This document shows positions 63,046-64,000 of a stretch of 64,000 nt of DNA, piece after piece (position 1 is the stretch's first letter; each line of letters starts with the position of its first letter). The DNA comes from Planktothrix sp. PCC 11201 (lineage in GTDB: Bacteria > Cyanobacteriota > Cyanobacteriia > Cyanobacteriales > Microcoleaceae). Both the position numbers and the translations under genes were made by a program. The notes under the pieces are model-generated. The model had not been told where the DNA came from and made no database searches. It saw only the letters and a list, made by a program, of their open reading frames with translations. The stretch is from contig NZ_LT797693.1 of the NCBI RefSeq assembly GCF_900009135.1, positions 82,050-146,049 of the forward strand, given 5' to 3'.

Positions 63046-64000
63046 TTAATTCTCAGGTATTGACTGGAGTAGAGCCAGAACTTGCTTCACTCCTTCGGGG
63101 AAAATCACCACCAAACTACCAGGGGTCGCTTCCCTGAGAGCAGTTTTAATCGCTGTTGCTTCTTCGAGAATAATCTCATAGTCAAAATCGGGATTTTCCT
63201 GCTTAACTCCGATCTCAATATATTTAGCGACTTCTCCCCGTTGAGATCCGCGGTTATCCTCATCTTCCTTAATAATAATCCGCTCGAACATTTGGGCTGC
63301 TAATCGTCCTAATTCGATAAAATCTTCTGGGCGACGGTCTCCGGGCGCGCAGACCACCCCAATGCGTTTACCGTCGGGCCAATTGCGAACAAATTCCAGA
63401 ATTGCTTGAAAACTGGCACGGTTATGGGCATAATCGAGTAGAATATGGAAAGACTGGTAAGGAATTAAATTCATCCGTCCAGGGGTTTGTTCCACCGACA
63501 TTTGAAATGTCCGTAACCCCTGACTAATCTCCTCAATGGTCACTCCCTGGATATAGGCGGCTAAACTGGCGGCGAGGGCATTAGCAATCATAAACGGAGC
63601 TAACCCCCGTAAGGTGAGGGGAACATTCGCCATCTGTTCCACCCGAATCATTTGGTCTGCTTTTAAAAAGGATAAATAACCCGATTCATAAATCGCAGCT
63701 ACTCCCCCCTGAGCAACGTGTTCACTCACAATTGGGTTATCAGCATTCAGTGAAAAATAAGCAATTTTCGCTTTTAACTGTGATGCCATAGCCACCACTA
63801 AAGGATCATCGGCATTTAATACCGCATATTCACTAGCCGCCTTTGCCACAACGCTTTTCACCTCTGCCATCTCCTCCACGGTGTTAATATCCTGTAACCC
63901 TAGATGGTCTTCGGAAACATTCAACACCACCCCCACATCACAGCGACCAAACCCCAATCCTGAGCGGAGAATCCCCCCCCGAGCCGCTTCTAATACTGCT
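63046..64000 (-). CDS. cphA: cyanophycin synthetase, C-terminal part (gene continues past the window end)
   Basis: About 317 visible residues of the Mur-ligase-like half: VLEAARGGILRSGLGFGRCD at the window edge, GVVLNVSEDHLGLQDINTVE, the ATP-lid region, TPGRMNLIPY, HILLDYAHNRASF, GDRRPEDF and KEDEDNRGSQRGEVA. CphA polymerises Asp and Arg into the nitrogen reserve cyanophycin; this half adds Arg. The 5' part, with the ATP-grasp domain, is outside the window. TAA at 63048-63046. Confidence 0.95.
   Translation of the reverse strand, partial: AVLEAARGGILRSGLGFGRCDVGVVLNVSEDHLGLQDINTVEEMAEVKSVVAKAASEYAVLNADDPLVVAMASQLKAKIAYFSLNADNPIVSEHVAQGGVAAIYESGYLSFLKADQMIRVEQMANVPLTLRGLAPFMIANALAASLAAYIQGVTIEEISQGLRTFQMSVEQTPGRMNLIPYQSFHILLDYAHNRASFQAILEFVRNWPDGKRIGVVCAPGDRRPEDFIELGRLAAQMFERIIIKEDEDNRGSQRGEVAKYIEIGVKQENPDFDYEIILEEATAIKTALREATPGSLVVIFPEGVKQVLALLQSIPEN

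Overview
The window looks like the chromosome of a filamentous, non-heterocystous cyanobacterium of the Oscillatoriales/Planktothrix kind. This is inferred from frequent GCGATCGC (HIP1) octamers, moderate AT richness, a Cph1-type phytochrome, the PSII repair protein Psb32, cyanophycin synthetase, a HetZ-type regulator, and many Uma2, DUF29, WD40, CHAT and pentapeptide genes. No rRNA, tRNA, CRISPR array, integrase or intact transposase was seen.

Layout. 1-3 kb: the tail of a YbbN/CnoX-like chaperone, a cyclic-nucleotide-domain protein, a pilin-like secreted protein and a D-lactate dehydrogenase. 3-9 kb: a secreted trypsin-WD40 fusion, then a compact light-signalling operon (phytochrome, Rcp1-type regulator, hybrid kinase). 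9.5-17.6 kb: an SDR enzyme, a pentapeptide protein, a VapBC-like pair, a peptide-type ABC importer (two permeases and a lipoprotein) and small housekeeping genes including exonuclease III. 18-21 kb: an imelysin (IrpA-like) and di-haem oxidoreductase pair behind a candidate Fur box, then rpmF. 21-28.5 kb: HetZ-type regulatory genes and a giant NB-ARC/WD40 protein. 28.8-32.6 kb: DUF2949, a GH1 glycosidase, small hypothetical genes, a textbook TGTGA-N6-TCACA site and a truncated Uma2 remnant.

The centrepiece is 32.86-44.43 kb, a ten-gene, same-strand, largely overlapping operon encoding a type III-D-like CRISPR effector. It holds a CARF-domain effector, an HD-less Cas10 with an intact GGDD motif, a stand-alone Cas7, a Csx10-like Cas5 with a helical (Cas11-like) tail, a double Cas7, Csx19, and a large TIGR03986-type Cas7 with insertion. 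Two Uma2 nuclease genes and one DUF29 gene are interleaved with these. There is no cas1, cas2, cas6 or array in the window, so guides must come from elsewhere. A CHAT-TPR protease-like gene converges on the operon end. The CARF effector keeps the TGGT loop of its sensor domain but shows SCT where DUF1887/Card1-type nucleases have an E-x-K.

44.5-64 kb is mostly housekeeping: peptide deformylase, RNase Z, a response regulator, an FAD oxidoreductase, a fused peptide ABC ATPase that may serve the importer at 12-15 kb, Psb32, ObgE, a thioredoxin-like ferredoxin, transketolase, FtsW, a PilJ-type histidine kinase and the 3' part of cyanophycin synthetase. A family of short hairpin repeats with the conserved end GTAGTRAG is scattered through the window. 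In two genes the stop codon lies inside such a repeat.
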